Counted from the stretch's first letter, positions 1 to 5,207 are shown. The stretch is 7,651 nt of DNA from Candidatus Fermentibacterales bacterium (GCA_016928495.1 JAFGKQ010000037.1:1-7651); one strand, 5' to 3'. The notes: generated by a model from the letters alone, not told the origin. A program made the numbers and translations.

Positions 1-1
1 A

Positions 2-45
2 TTCCCCGTGGGAGCGCCAGCAGGGCCCCTTCGGGGGCCCTTTCG
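2..45 (+). repeat. Two-hairpin repeat, copy 1 (divergent)
   Basis: The box CCCCGTGGGAGCGCCAG lies at 4-20 and is identical in the copies at 120-136 and 248-264. The start of the box can fold as a small hairpin (TTCCC-CGT-GGGAG). It is followed by a second hairpin with arms 23-29 and 34-40 and a TTCG loop. This copy lacks the TGGGATA linker of the other two. It sits at the window edge, so the array may continue to the left. Confidence 0.8.
23..43 (+). terminator. Terminator-like hairpin with UUCG loop
   Basis: The arms GGGCCCC (23-29) and GGGGCCC (34-40) form a perfect 7-bp stem closed by a TTCG tetraloop on a C-G pair, followed by TTT. This is the form of an intrinsic terminator for + strand transcription, with a short U-tract. 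Any gene it would serve lies off the left edge. Confidence 0.55.
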
Positions 46-117
46 CTGCCACTGCCCAGAACCCCGGGTCCGCGACAACCCCTCGAAGGTCCCTTGCGGA
101 GAGAAACCGCACCAGCG

Positions 118-165
118 TTCCCCGTGGGAGCGCCAGTGGGATAGGCCCCGAAAGGGGCCTTCTCT
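118..165 (+). repeat. Two-hairpin repeat, copy 2
   Basis: The box lies at 120-136, followed by the linker TGGGATA and a GC-rich hairpin with a GAAA loop. It starts 116 nt after the first box and is nearly identical to copy 3 across about 45 nt. Here the upstream bases extend hairpin 1: GCGTTCCC (115-122 region) pairs with GGGAGCGC with one G-T wobble. The spacer before it (45-117) holds a TGCGG/CCGCA stem at 95-111. No promoter was recognised in the spacer. Confidence 0.85.
143..163 (+). terminator. Terminator-like hairpin with GAAA loop
   Basis: AGGCCCC (143-149), GAAA (150-153) and GGGGCCT (154-160) form a perfect 7-bp stem with a GNRA tetraloop. It is followed by the pyrimidine-rich TTCTCT, which is a weaker tail than in copy 3. 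The orientation is + strand. Confidence 0.5.
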
Positions 166-245
166 GCGTCAGGCGCCTCCCCTTACCACGCTGCCCGATC
201 CTGCGAGAGACCCATCTCTCTCCTCTGACGAGCACAACCGGCACA

Positions 246-293
246 CTCCCCGTGGGAGCGCCAGTGGGATAGGCCCCGAAAGGGGCCTTTTCT
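246..293 (+). repeat. Two-hairpin repeat, copy 3
   Basis: The box lies at 248-264, 128 nt after the second box, followed by the same TGGGATA linker and hairpin as copy 2. Hairpin 1 here is CTCCC-CGT-GGGAG. The spacer before it (165-245) contains a perfect GAGAGA-CCCA-TCTCTC stem at 205-220, which is unrelated in sequence to the stem in the first spacer. Confidence 0.85.
271..291 (+). terminator. Terminator-like hairpin with U-tract
   Basis: The stem AGGCCCC (271-277) / GGGGCCT (282-288) with a GAAA loop runs into TTTT (288-291) and then CTGT. It is the most convincing intrinsic terminator of the three. It acts on the + strand, towards the 3' end of the convergent lipoprotein gene. Read on the - strand the stem persists but no T-tract follows, so it is unlikely to be a good terminator for that gene. 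Confidence 0.6.
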
Positions 294-312
294 GTATGCC
301 GGGCCTGGCGGT

Positions 313-855
313 CTATTCCCAGCTCCTCACGCCGTCGACGATGGAACCATGGCCAGAGGGGCAGGTTATCGTGTAGGAGTTGTCGGTGTGCTCGTAGAGA
401 TACCCTCCTGCCTTGCCTTCCGGACAGCGGGGCAGCCTCTCCGGGCGCTGCATGGTCCCCCAAATGCTGGTGCTCCCGAGGGAGATGAACCCGAGGCCCT
501 GATACCAGTCCCAGGCCTCCCCCAGAGACGGCGGAAAGCAGCCCAGCGAGTCGCGGTAGGCGACCACCGTCTCCTCTATCCACATCATGTCCTGCCAGCA
601 CTCCATGGCGGGAGTCCTCCGGATGACTCCAGGCATGCTCCCCGGCGTGCCCGGGCCGAAGACGGTGACACCACCGCCGGATCCCGCCACCGTCCCGGTC
701 TGCTCCTCATCGTCCTCCTCGAACCCGAACTCGACCCCCGCCATGCCTTCATGGGTGCTCGGCTTCGTAGTGACCTTGCAACCAACCGCAGCGGTCAGAA
801 TTGCCGCAAGCATCGAGACTCCGACCAGGAGACACCTGCGCCCCACTGTGATCAT
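313..855 (-). CDS. Lipoprotein with a pseudopilin-like C-terminal domain
   Basis: This 180-residue predicted lipoprotein was not recognised as a named gene. It has a basic N-terminus, a hydrophobic segment (about 9-25) and a lipobox-like AVGC with Cys26 as the likely lipidated residue. An Asp/Glu- and Gly-rich linker (about 35-75) follows. Residues 84-170 resemble the globular part of GspG/type IV pseudopilins: a Cys-started helix (ECWQDM, 85-90), an AYRDSLG...PPSL segment (99-111), then LPRCP (141-145), GGYLY (150-154) and a final YTITCPSGHG (161-170). C144 and C165 sit where such proteins have their CP and C..HG motifs. The methylated hydrophobic helix and prepilin cleavage site of true pilins are absent. 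The ATG start (853-855) has GGAGG at 863-867, 7 nt upstream. The gene diverges from the DUF4097 gene. Pilin likeness is by eye only; the CDS itself is well supported. Confidence 0.82.
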   Translation of the reverse strand: MITVGRRCLLVGVSMLAAILTAAVGCKVTTKPSTHEGMAGVEFGFEEDDEEQTGTVAGSGGGVTVFGPGTPGSMPGVIRRTPAMECWQDMMWIEETVVAYRDSLGCFPPSLGEAWDWYQGLGFISLGSTSIWGTMQRPERLPRCPEGKAGGYLYEHTDNSYTITCPSGHGSIVDGVRSWE

Positions 856-879
856 ATCCGTACCTCCTGAATCGCTTTA

Positions 880-899
880 TTGTCAGCCCCCACTGACAA
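880..899. promoter_or_regulatory. 7-bp inverted repeat, possible operator or leader hairpin
   Basis: TTGTCAG (880-886) and CTGACAA (893-899) form a perfect inverted repeat with 6 nt between the arms. It ends 25 nt upstream of the lipoprotein ATG on the - strand. It may be a dimeric repressor site or a 5' leader hairpin in that mRNA. No convincing -35/-10 pair was seen around it, so the role is inference. Confidence 0.45.
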
Positions 900-1001
900 C
901 AGGACGATAGCCCGTGTCCCCGGGGTCGCCAAGCCCGCCAGTCGGAGACCATGTACCGCGGGGCACCTTTACTGGGAAGATCGCCATTCAGCAACCATGA
1001 C

Positions 1002-1030
1002 TTGACAAAATGATAGTTTAGTGTTACTAT
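1002..1030 (+). promoter_or_regulatory. Sigma70-type promoter for the DUF4097-DUF2089 genes
   Basis: A perfect -35 box TTGACA (1002-1007) is followed by a 17-bp spacer and a -10 box TACTAT (1025-1030, four of six consensus bases). The region is strikingly AT-rich for this window. Transcription would start near 1037 and leave a leader of about 30 nt before the ATG at 1066. Confidence 0.75.
1013..1030. promoter_or_regulatory. Palindrome inside the promoter, candidate operator
   Basis: ATAGT (1013-1017) and ACTAT (1026-1030) are inverted around 8 nt, and an inner pair TAGT-GTT-ACTA (1019-1029) overlaps the same right arm. The right arm is the -10 box, so a bound protein would block RNA polymerase. 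The DUF2089 HTH protein encoded downstream is one candidate ligand; this is inference from position only. Confidence 0.45.
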
Positions 1031-1065
1031 TCTGTCACATCAAGCTGAGTAGAATGGAGGCACCC

Positions 1066-2040
1066 ATGAGCGAGGAACGCAAGCAGATTCTCAGCATGCT
1101 CCAGGAGGGCAAGATCAGCGTCGACGACGCCGAGAGACTGCTCAACGCCCTGGCAGAAGGAGAGAGAAGGAAGCACAAGGGCAGAGCTTCGGCGGGTGCC
1201 GTCAGGAAGAGCCTGGGCTCCTCCCTCGACTCGATCGGCGAGGCCCTGGCGGGGATCGGCCCGCTGATCAGCGAGGCAGTCGGGGAGGCAACGTCCGGCC
1301 TAGGCGAAGACGAGGCGGGTGCCGACGAGGAGGAAGAGGAGGAGGAGCTCGAGCAGGTGGCTCTGGAGGACGGCGGGTTCGACATCCCCGAGGGCCAGAA
1401 GCTCGTCATACGCCAGGCGGGACGACGGGGCCTGCTCGGCGCGGGGAGCGGAGACCTGGAGCTGGAGGGCTGCGAGGGCACGAGGTGCCAGGTGCTGCCC
1501 GAGGACGGCGGGGCCCTGAAGGTGTTCCGTGGACGCGGAAGCTGCTCGATCAGGTGGGCCGGCGGCGATCTCAGAGTGCGTGTCCCCCACAGCGTCTCCA
1601 GCGTCACGGCAAGGACCCTCGGAGGAGACATCAGATCGGAGGGGCTCGGGTGCCAGCTCTTCGTGAAGGCCATGGGGGGAAACCTGGACATCGATACCAG
1701 CGGGCATGAGTTCCAGGCCAAGACCATGGGAGGCAACATCAGGGTGAAGATGCTCAAGGCATCCGGCGGAGAGTCGAGAGCCAAGTCCATGGGTGGCGAT
1801 ATCCGGCTGGAGCTCGAGCTCGACGACCCCCTCGAGCTCCGGGCAAGCACCATGGGCGGTGAGATCAGCGTCGATCCCGAGCTGGGCAGCGTCTCGAGGT
1901 CCGGCTCCTTCGGAAGGCAGAAGGCGACGATCGTGATAGGCGCAGCCAAGGGGGATCCCGGCTCGAGCGTGAATCTGAAGACGACCGGAGGGAACATCGT
2001 CATCGTCCGCCGGGAGGGCGAGGAGGCCGGGGATGACTGA
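1066..2040 (+). CDS. DUF4097 (YvlB-like) beta-repeat protein with SHOCT-like N-terminus
   Basis: The protein has 324 residues and no signal peptide or membrane segment, so it is likely cytoplasmic. Residues 4-29 form the short helical motif found at the start of YvlB-like proteins (ERKQILSMLQEGK...AERLL). A Gly/Ala/Ser-rich, possibly amphipathic stretch (42-78) and an acidic run (81-97, mostly Glu) come next. The rest is the DUF4097 beta-repeat domain, marked by six GG(D/N/E)(I/L) turns: LGGDI 185, MGGNL 203, MGGNI 221, MGGDI 242, MGGEI 263 and TGGNI 307. Spacing is 18-21 residues apart from a longer last interval. Such domains are often linked to envelope-stress loci, but no biochemical role is established here. 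The ATG at 1066 is chosen because GGAGG (1056-1060) lies 5 nt upstream; the frame is open back to 1021, but that would start inside the promoter. It overlaps the DUF2089 gene by 8 nt. Confidence 0.9.
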   Translation: MSEERKQILSMLQEGKISVDDAERLLNALAEGERRKHKGRASAGAVRKSLGSSLDSIGEALAGIGPLISEAVGEATSGLGEDEAGADEEEEEEELEQVALEDGGFDIPEGQKLVIRQAGRRGLLGAGSGDLELEGCEGTRCQVLPEDGGALKVFRGRGSCSIRWAGGDLRVRVPHSVSSVTARTLGGDIRSEGLGCQLFVKAMGGNLDIDTSGHEFQAKTMGGNIRVKMLKASGGESRAKSMGGDIRLELELDDPLELRASTMGGEISVDPELGSVSRSGSFGRQKATIVIGAAKGDPGSSVNLKTTGGNIVIVRREGEEAGDD

Positions 2041-2395
2041 CCGCACCATTCCCCCTGTCTGCCCATCCTGTGGGGGCATCATGCTCGTGGTGAAGCTGGA
2101 GTGCCCCTCTTGCGGAGCGGAGGTTGCCGGAGACTTCGACCTGTGCCCGGTTTGCACTCTTGATCCGAAGACCCGCGAGATCTTCGACCTCTTCCTGGAG
2201 GCAAGGGGCAACGTCAAGCAGGTTCAGAGGAAGCTGGGCGTATCCTACCCCACTGCCAGGAGCAGGATAGAGGAGATGTTCGAGAAGCTGGGACTGGGAG
2301 CCATTCCCAGAGACCCGGGCTCGATCCTGCGGAAGCTCAGGGAAGGCGAGATAGACGTCGGTACCGCCGAGAAGCTGCTGAGGGGAGACAACTGA
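2033..2395 (+). CDS. DUF2089 family zinc-ribbon/HTH protein
   Basis: A 120-residue likely DNA-binding regulator. Three CxxC pairs (C10/C13, C24/C27, C38/C41) make a zinc-ribbon-like N-terminus. Residues about 46-88 read as a helix-turn-helix (EIFDLFLEARGNVKQVQRKL, then SYPTARSRIEEMFEKLG), with the family's pattern of a conserved GN..QVQ..LG..Y.T.R. Residues 97-117 (SILRKLREGEIDV...AEKLL) repeat the helical motif that starts the DUF4097 protein upstream. The start overlaps that gene's end in ATGACTGA, so the two are translationally coupled and probably co-regulated. Domain content matches DUF2089. The regulated targets are not visible; autoregulation through the palindrome at 1013-1030 is a guess. 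Confidence 0.9.
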   Translation: MTDRTIPPVCPSCGGIMLVVKLECPSCGAEVAGDFDLCPVCTLDPKTREIFDLFLEARGNVKQVQRKLGVSYPTARSRIEEMFEKLGLGAIPRDPGSILRKLREGEIDVGTAEKLLRGDN

Positions 2396-2445
2396 CCCGG
2401 GAATAGCACTGGCCGACCTCCTGTACCAATCACGGAGTGTTGCGT

Positions 2446-2465
2446 GGAGCGCCGCCCAGCGCTCC
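2446..2465 (+). promoter_or_regulatory. Hairpin abutting a ribosome binding site
   Basis: GGAGCGC (2446-2452) and GCGCTCC (2459-2465) form a perfect 7-bp stem with loop CGCCCA. It lies between the DUF2089 stop and the next gene, 3 nt before that gene's AAGGAAGG site. No T-run follows, so it is a poor intrinsic terminator. It may affect mRNA stability or translation of the downstream gene. Confidence 0.4.
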
Positions 2466-2481
2466 GGGAAGGAAGGTCGCG

Positions 2482-2832
2482 ATGAGTGGTGCTCGTTCCG
2501 GCCTATGGGGCCTGTCGGCGCTGCTGGCCCTGGTCATGGCCACTGGCCATGCGCGGGGCGCGGAGCTCACGCTTGTCAACTCGTCCAGCCTGGATCTGGT
2601 CGCTCTGTACGTCATCCCGTGCGGAAGCGGATCCTGGGGGGAGAGCCTGATCCTGAAGCCGTTGCGGCCGGGCCAGACCCTCGGGTTCGACCTGTCTCCC
2701 GGCAGCTACGATCTGATGGTGGTCACCGAGGGCCAGGAGACCATTGCGGAGTACGGGTGGGACCTCCAGGAGGACGCGACCTGGGAAATCTGGCTCGACA
2801 TACCCACGGCGAGCTTCCCGGGTGGAGGTTGA
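2482..2832 (+). CDS. Small exported protein of unknown function
   Basis: A 116-residue protein, not recognised by name. Residues 1-26 form a signal peptide: a basic start, the hydrophobic core LWGLSALLALVMA, and a possible signal peptidase I site after ARG or ARGA. There is no lipobox. The mature part is about 90 residues and looks all-beta: ELTLVNSSSLDLVALYV, a CGSGSWGESL turn (47-56), LRPGQTLGFDLSPGSYDLMVV (61-81) and a Trp-rich end. The pattern of a WG..L turn followed by L.PG and G.YDL is seen in many small exported beta-sandwich proteins of unknown function. There is one Cys (C47). The ATG at 2482 has AAGGAAGG (2469-2476) 5 nt upstream. A GTG at 2437 in the same frame would put a non-hydrophobic extension before the signal and place the start inside the hairpin region, so it is disfavoured. 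It lies 86 nt after the DUF2089 gene and may or may not be cotranscribed. Confidence 0.75.
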   Translation: MSGARSGLWGLSALLALVMATGHARGAELTLVNSSSLDLVALYVIPCGSGSWGESLILKPLRPGQTLGFDLSPGSYDLMVVTEGQETIAEYGWDLQEDATWEIWLDIPTASFPGGG

Positions 2833-2843
2833 GGGGGCTGGTA

Positions 2844-2860
2844 GCGCCCGGTCCGGGCGC
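2844..2860. terminator. Hairpin between convergent genes
   Basis: GCGCCCG (2844-2850), loop GTC, CGGGCGC (2854-2860) form a perfect 7-bp GC stem in the 34-nt gap between two convergent stop codons. It is placed as a shared bidirectional terminator. Only a short GGCTTCC follows on the + strand and no T-run on the - strand, so strength is doubtful. Confidence 0.4.
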
Positions 2861-2866
2861 GGCTTC

Positions 2867-4189
2867 CTAGTCCTCCCTGCCGTACCTCTGAAGCAGCATG
2901 TACATCGCCTCGACCCCGAAAGCCAGCGCTTCCAGAGATATCCTCTCGTCGGCGGCGTGAGCCAGACCGAGCAGGTCCTGGCCCTCCGGGAGGATCATCG
3001 GGGTGAAGCCGTAGGTCTGGATGCCGAGCCGGGAGAAATGGCGGGCGTCCGTGCCCCCGGGCACCAGGAAGGGCAGAGCGGCCGATGCCCGGCTGTCCAG
3101 ATCCTTGAGGATGCCCTCGAGAAGCCCGAACATGCCCATGTCCTGCCTGGCAGGAACGGGGTCGAACCTCGTGACCTCGAACTCGACATGCTCCCCCACG
3201 ACCTCCCGTATCTCACCGATCGCGTCTTGCGGACTGAACCCAGGAAGCAGCCGGCAATCCATGCAGATCTCGATCTGGCTCGGGATGACGTTGATCTTGG
3301 TGCCGCCCTTCACCATCGTGGCGTTCACCGTGTTGTGGAGCAGGGGGTGGAACCCCTTGCCGGCATCTCCGAGCTCCAGCAGGACCTGATCCGTTCTGGA
3401 GGGGTCCAGCAGGGATGCGTAGGTCGAGGCGGAGGGCTCCGGCAGATTGGCGGCGAGTCTTTCCACCATCTGCCTGGTGGCGTCCGTGATGTGAACCGGG
3501 AAGGCGTGGCCGTTCAGGCGTGTCAGCAGGCGGCCGAGCTGTGCCATGGTCCCGTCGCGCATGGGCATGGACCCATGTCCTCCCGGTCCCTCGAGGACGG
3601 TCCGGAGCCAGCAGACCTGCTTCTCGGTGACCTGTACGGGATAGAACCTCCTGCCCTCCACCGTCGTGGAGTAGCCCCCGACCTCGCCCACGGCGTAGCG
3701 CACGTTCTCGAACTCGCCCGGGTGGCTGTCGGCCAGGAACCTGGCCCCGTCGTCGCCCCCCGCCTCCTCGTCGGACAGGACCGCCAGGATGATGTCGCCC
3801 GCCGGCACGAAGCCCTCGGCCCTCGCCTTGAGGAGAGCGGTGATCATCATCGTCAGCCCGCCCTTCATATCGAGGGTCCCCCTGCCCCAGATGCAACCAT
3901 CCTCGATCACTGCCTCGAATGGAGGATGGGTCCAGTTCTGGCCTTCGACGGGGACGACATCGGCGTGACCCTGAAGCAGGAGGGGCGGCGCCGACCCCTG
4001 ACCGGGAAGCCTCGCTATCAGATTGGGCCTGGAAGGGTTGCGAGCGACGGTATGCCAGGGTATTCCCGCCTCCTCCAGAATCCTCCCGATGTAGCCGATG
4101 CACTCGGCCTCGTTGCCGGGGGGGTTGATGGTAGCGAACCGCACAAGGTCGCGAAGCAACTCCGCGGGGCGTTCATGGAGTCCTGACAA
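2867..4189 (-). CDS. M20 family metallopeptidase / amidohydrolase
   Basis: A 440-residue zinc hydrolase of the M20 (ArgE/DapE/carboxypeptidase S) family. Such enzymes cleave C-terminal residues from small peptides or acyl groups from N-acyl amino acids. Expected motifs are present in order: GHADVVP with metal ligand H75 and D77; WGRGTLDMKGG with bridging D107; SDEEAGG with general base E141 and ligand E142; E169 in GEVGG; the lid-domain GGHGS with H205; PGGTDARH (377-384); and the last ligand H411 in LAHAADERI. The WTHPPF...GRG.LDMKG region is most like carboxypeptidase S/PM20D1-type members, but the substrate cannot be told. No signal peptide is seen, so it is probably cytoplasmic. The start is TTG at 4187-4189 because no ATG or GTG fits and a GGGAGGGAG stretch (4198-4206) lies 8-11 nt upstream. 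It follows the lipoprotein gene by 31 nt and probably shares its transcript. Confidence 0.93.
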   Translation of the reverse strand: MSGLHERPAELLRDLVRFATINPPGNEAECIGYIGRILEEAGIPWHTVARNPSRPNLIARLPGQGSAPPLLLQGHADVVPVEGQNWTHPPFEAVIEDGCIWGRGTLDMKGGLTMMITALLKARAEGFVPAGDIILAVLSDEEAGGDDGARFLADSHPGEFENVRYAVGEVGGYSTTVEGRRFYPVQVTEKQVCWLRTVLEGPGGHGSMPMRDGTMAQLGRLLTRLNGHAFPVHITDATRQMVERLAANLPEPSASTYASLLDPSRTDQVLLELGDAGKGFHPLLHNTVNATMVKGGTKINVIPSQIEICMDCRLLPGFSPQDAIGEIREVVGEHVEFEVTRFDPVPARQDMGMFGLLEGILKDLDSRASAALPFLVPGGTDARHFSRLGIQTYGFTPMILPEGQDLLGLAHAADERISLEALAFGVEAMYMLLQRYGRED

Positions 4190-4220
4190 GTCCGAATCTC
4201 CCTCCCGGCTCAGGCAGCCG

Positions 4221-5087
4221 TTACGGTCCGGGCCAACCGGCTATCCTGGCCAGCAGCCACCAGGTCGCCCGGGCCTTCTGTTCACAGCTCTCGTAGGTCG
4301 TGTGTCCTGCCTCGTCCCCATGGAACTGCGGATGCTCTCCGGGCACCTGGATCCCTCCATAGTCGTACCAGTGGTGCTCCCAGGAGCTGGTGGAGGGGTT
4401 GTACCACCAGGCGTCCAGATCGGCGAAATCGAACAGCGTCTTGTCGTTCTGCTCGCAATACTGCCTGATCTGCTCGTTCCTCTGATAGCGCTGGTAGCCC
4501 TCGATCCCGGTGGCCTGCGCGTTGCCCGTCATGTAGACGAACTCGATGTCCGGGTACTCGCTCTCGAGCTGAGACATCGAGTCGAGATAGGCCAGGACCT
4601 CCATCTCTCCGTAGTAGTCGAGCTGGCAGCACCAGCACCACATCGAGACCCGTATGGACGGGTTGCTGTCGAGCACGTCCCTCGTGTAGTCCATTCCCTC
4701 CGCGGTCTCCCAGTAGAGGTCCGGAGTGATGTAGGTCTCCCACTCCTGGCCATCGAAGATACACAGGGCACCGGCCGCCTCGGGAAGGTAAGAGTAGCCT
4801 ATCTCCACATCGTACGTGGCATCCTCGTCCTCGATCCTCTCCAGTCCGACGGTCAGCTGGCTTCCGTGCGAGGTGTGCGCGTAGTGGACCGGGAAGCTGT
4901 CCTGGACCGTCGAGATCCACTCGGATGGGATCTGGTCCAGATCCGTGCAGCTATGGTCGATCGTTCCGTAGAAGGCCGTTCCCCCTCCGCCACCGCCGCC
5001 CGGACCGGTCGGGCCCGAATCGCCGCAAGCCAGCCCCAGCGCGATTGCCGCGCCGATCACGATGACGGATGACTCGGATCCTCTCAT
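4221..5087 (-). CDS. Secreted lipoprotein, SGNH-like, function unknown
   Basis: A 288-residue exported protein with no firm family name. The N-terminus has a hydrophobic stretch (about 8-20) ending in LGLAC; C21 would be lipidated, although the lipobox is imperfect. A GDSGPTGP and polyglycine linker (22-36) leads to a folded domain. Notable segments are HYAHTSHGSQ (68-77), a SMWCWCC cluster (148-154), FVYMTGNA (183-190), DFADLDAW (220-227) and the C-terminal GHTTYESC...WWLLARIAGW (261-285). The layout of an HGS motif, a central beta strand ending in MTG, and a late His before a helix suggests an SGNH-hydrolase-like fold. That is inference and the canonical blocks are not clear. C47, C109, C151, C153, C154, C211 and C268 could form disulfides outside the cytoplasm. 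ATG at 5085-5087 has AAGGAG 8 nt upstream; the adjacent GTG (5088-5090) is 5 nt from the same site and equally possible. The M20 gene follows. Confidence 0.82.
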   Translation of the reverse strand: MRGSESSVIVIGAAIALGLACGDSGPTGPGGGGGGGTAFYGTIDHSCTDLDQIPSEWISTVQDSFPVHYAHTSHGSQLTVGLERIEDEDATYDVEIGYSYLPEAAGALCIFDGQEWETYITPDLYWETAEGMDYTRDVLDSNPSIRVSMWCWCCQLDYYGEMEVLAYLDSMSQLESEYPDIEFVYMTGNAQATGIEGYQRYQRNEQIRQYCEQNDKTLFDFADLDAWWYNPSTSSWEHHWYDYGGIQVPGEHPQFHGDEAGHTTYESCEQKARATWWLLARIAGWPGP

Positions 5088-5187
5088 CACCCCGGCTCCT
5101 TCCAGGAAGCACCAGCTCCGTTACGACTGGTTACCGAGCCAAGTAGAATAGGTCCGGGGTGACCGCGCAAGCCCCGGACACACCGGA

Positions 5188-5207
5188 GGCGGGCCGTGTG
5201 GCCCGCC
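5188..5207. terminator. GC hairpin in the gap after the dehydrogenase operon
   Basis: GGCGGGCC (5188-5195), loop GTGT, GGCCCGCC (5200-5207) form a perfect 8-bp stem, 144 nt past the ALDH stop on the - strand. No T-tract follows on either strand. It may stop readthrough into the lipoprotein gene or mark the 3' end of the dehydrogenase transcript. A second stem, GCTGCT/AGCAGC (5215-5220 and 5231-5236), lies beside it. The remainder of the gap (5091-5351) shows no gene and no convincing promoter. Confidence 0.4.

Noticed and set aside
120-136. The CCCCGTGGGAG box as a remnant of the 3' end of 5S rRNA
   Set aside because: 5S genes often contain a similar short CCGTGGGAG string, but none of the other conserved 5S segments is present in the spacers.
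1-300. A CRISPR array
   Set aside because: There are only three units, the spacers are 70-80 nt and unequal, and the repeat contains a terminator-type stem with a T-tail. No cas genes are visible.
8-376. A 122-codon + strand frame across the repeat array
   Set aside because: The repeat copies fall in different reading frames along it, the composition is Pro/Arg-rich, and it runs into the 3' end of the convergent lipoprotein gene.
1035-2066. A 343-codon - strand frame over the DUF4097 gene
   Set aside because: It is Ser/Pro-rich antisense translation. The + strand has a promoter, a ribosome binding site and a recognised domain.
2744-4186. A 480-codon open frame on the + strand, longer than the peptidase gene it overlaps
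   Set aside because: It is antisense to the M20 gene, which has all catalytic motifs in order. Its product is Arg/Gly/Pro/His-rich with no recognisable domain, as expected from a GC-rich antisense frame.
4098-5072. A 324-codon + strand frame over the secreted lipoprotein gene
   Set aside because: It is antisense to a gene with a signal peptide and a ribosome binding site, and it has low-complexity Val/Leu/Arg composition and no domain.
5091-5160. A promoter for the secreted lipoprotein gene on the - strand
   Set aside because: A TATTCT-like hexamer and a TTGCGC are present but only 14 nt apart, and no better pair was found.
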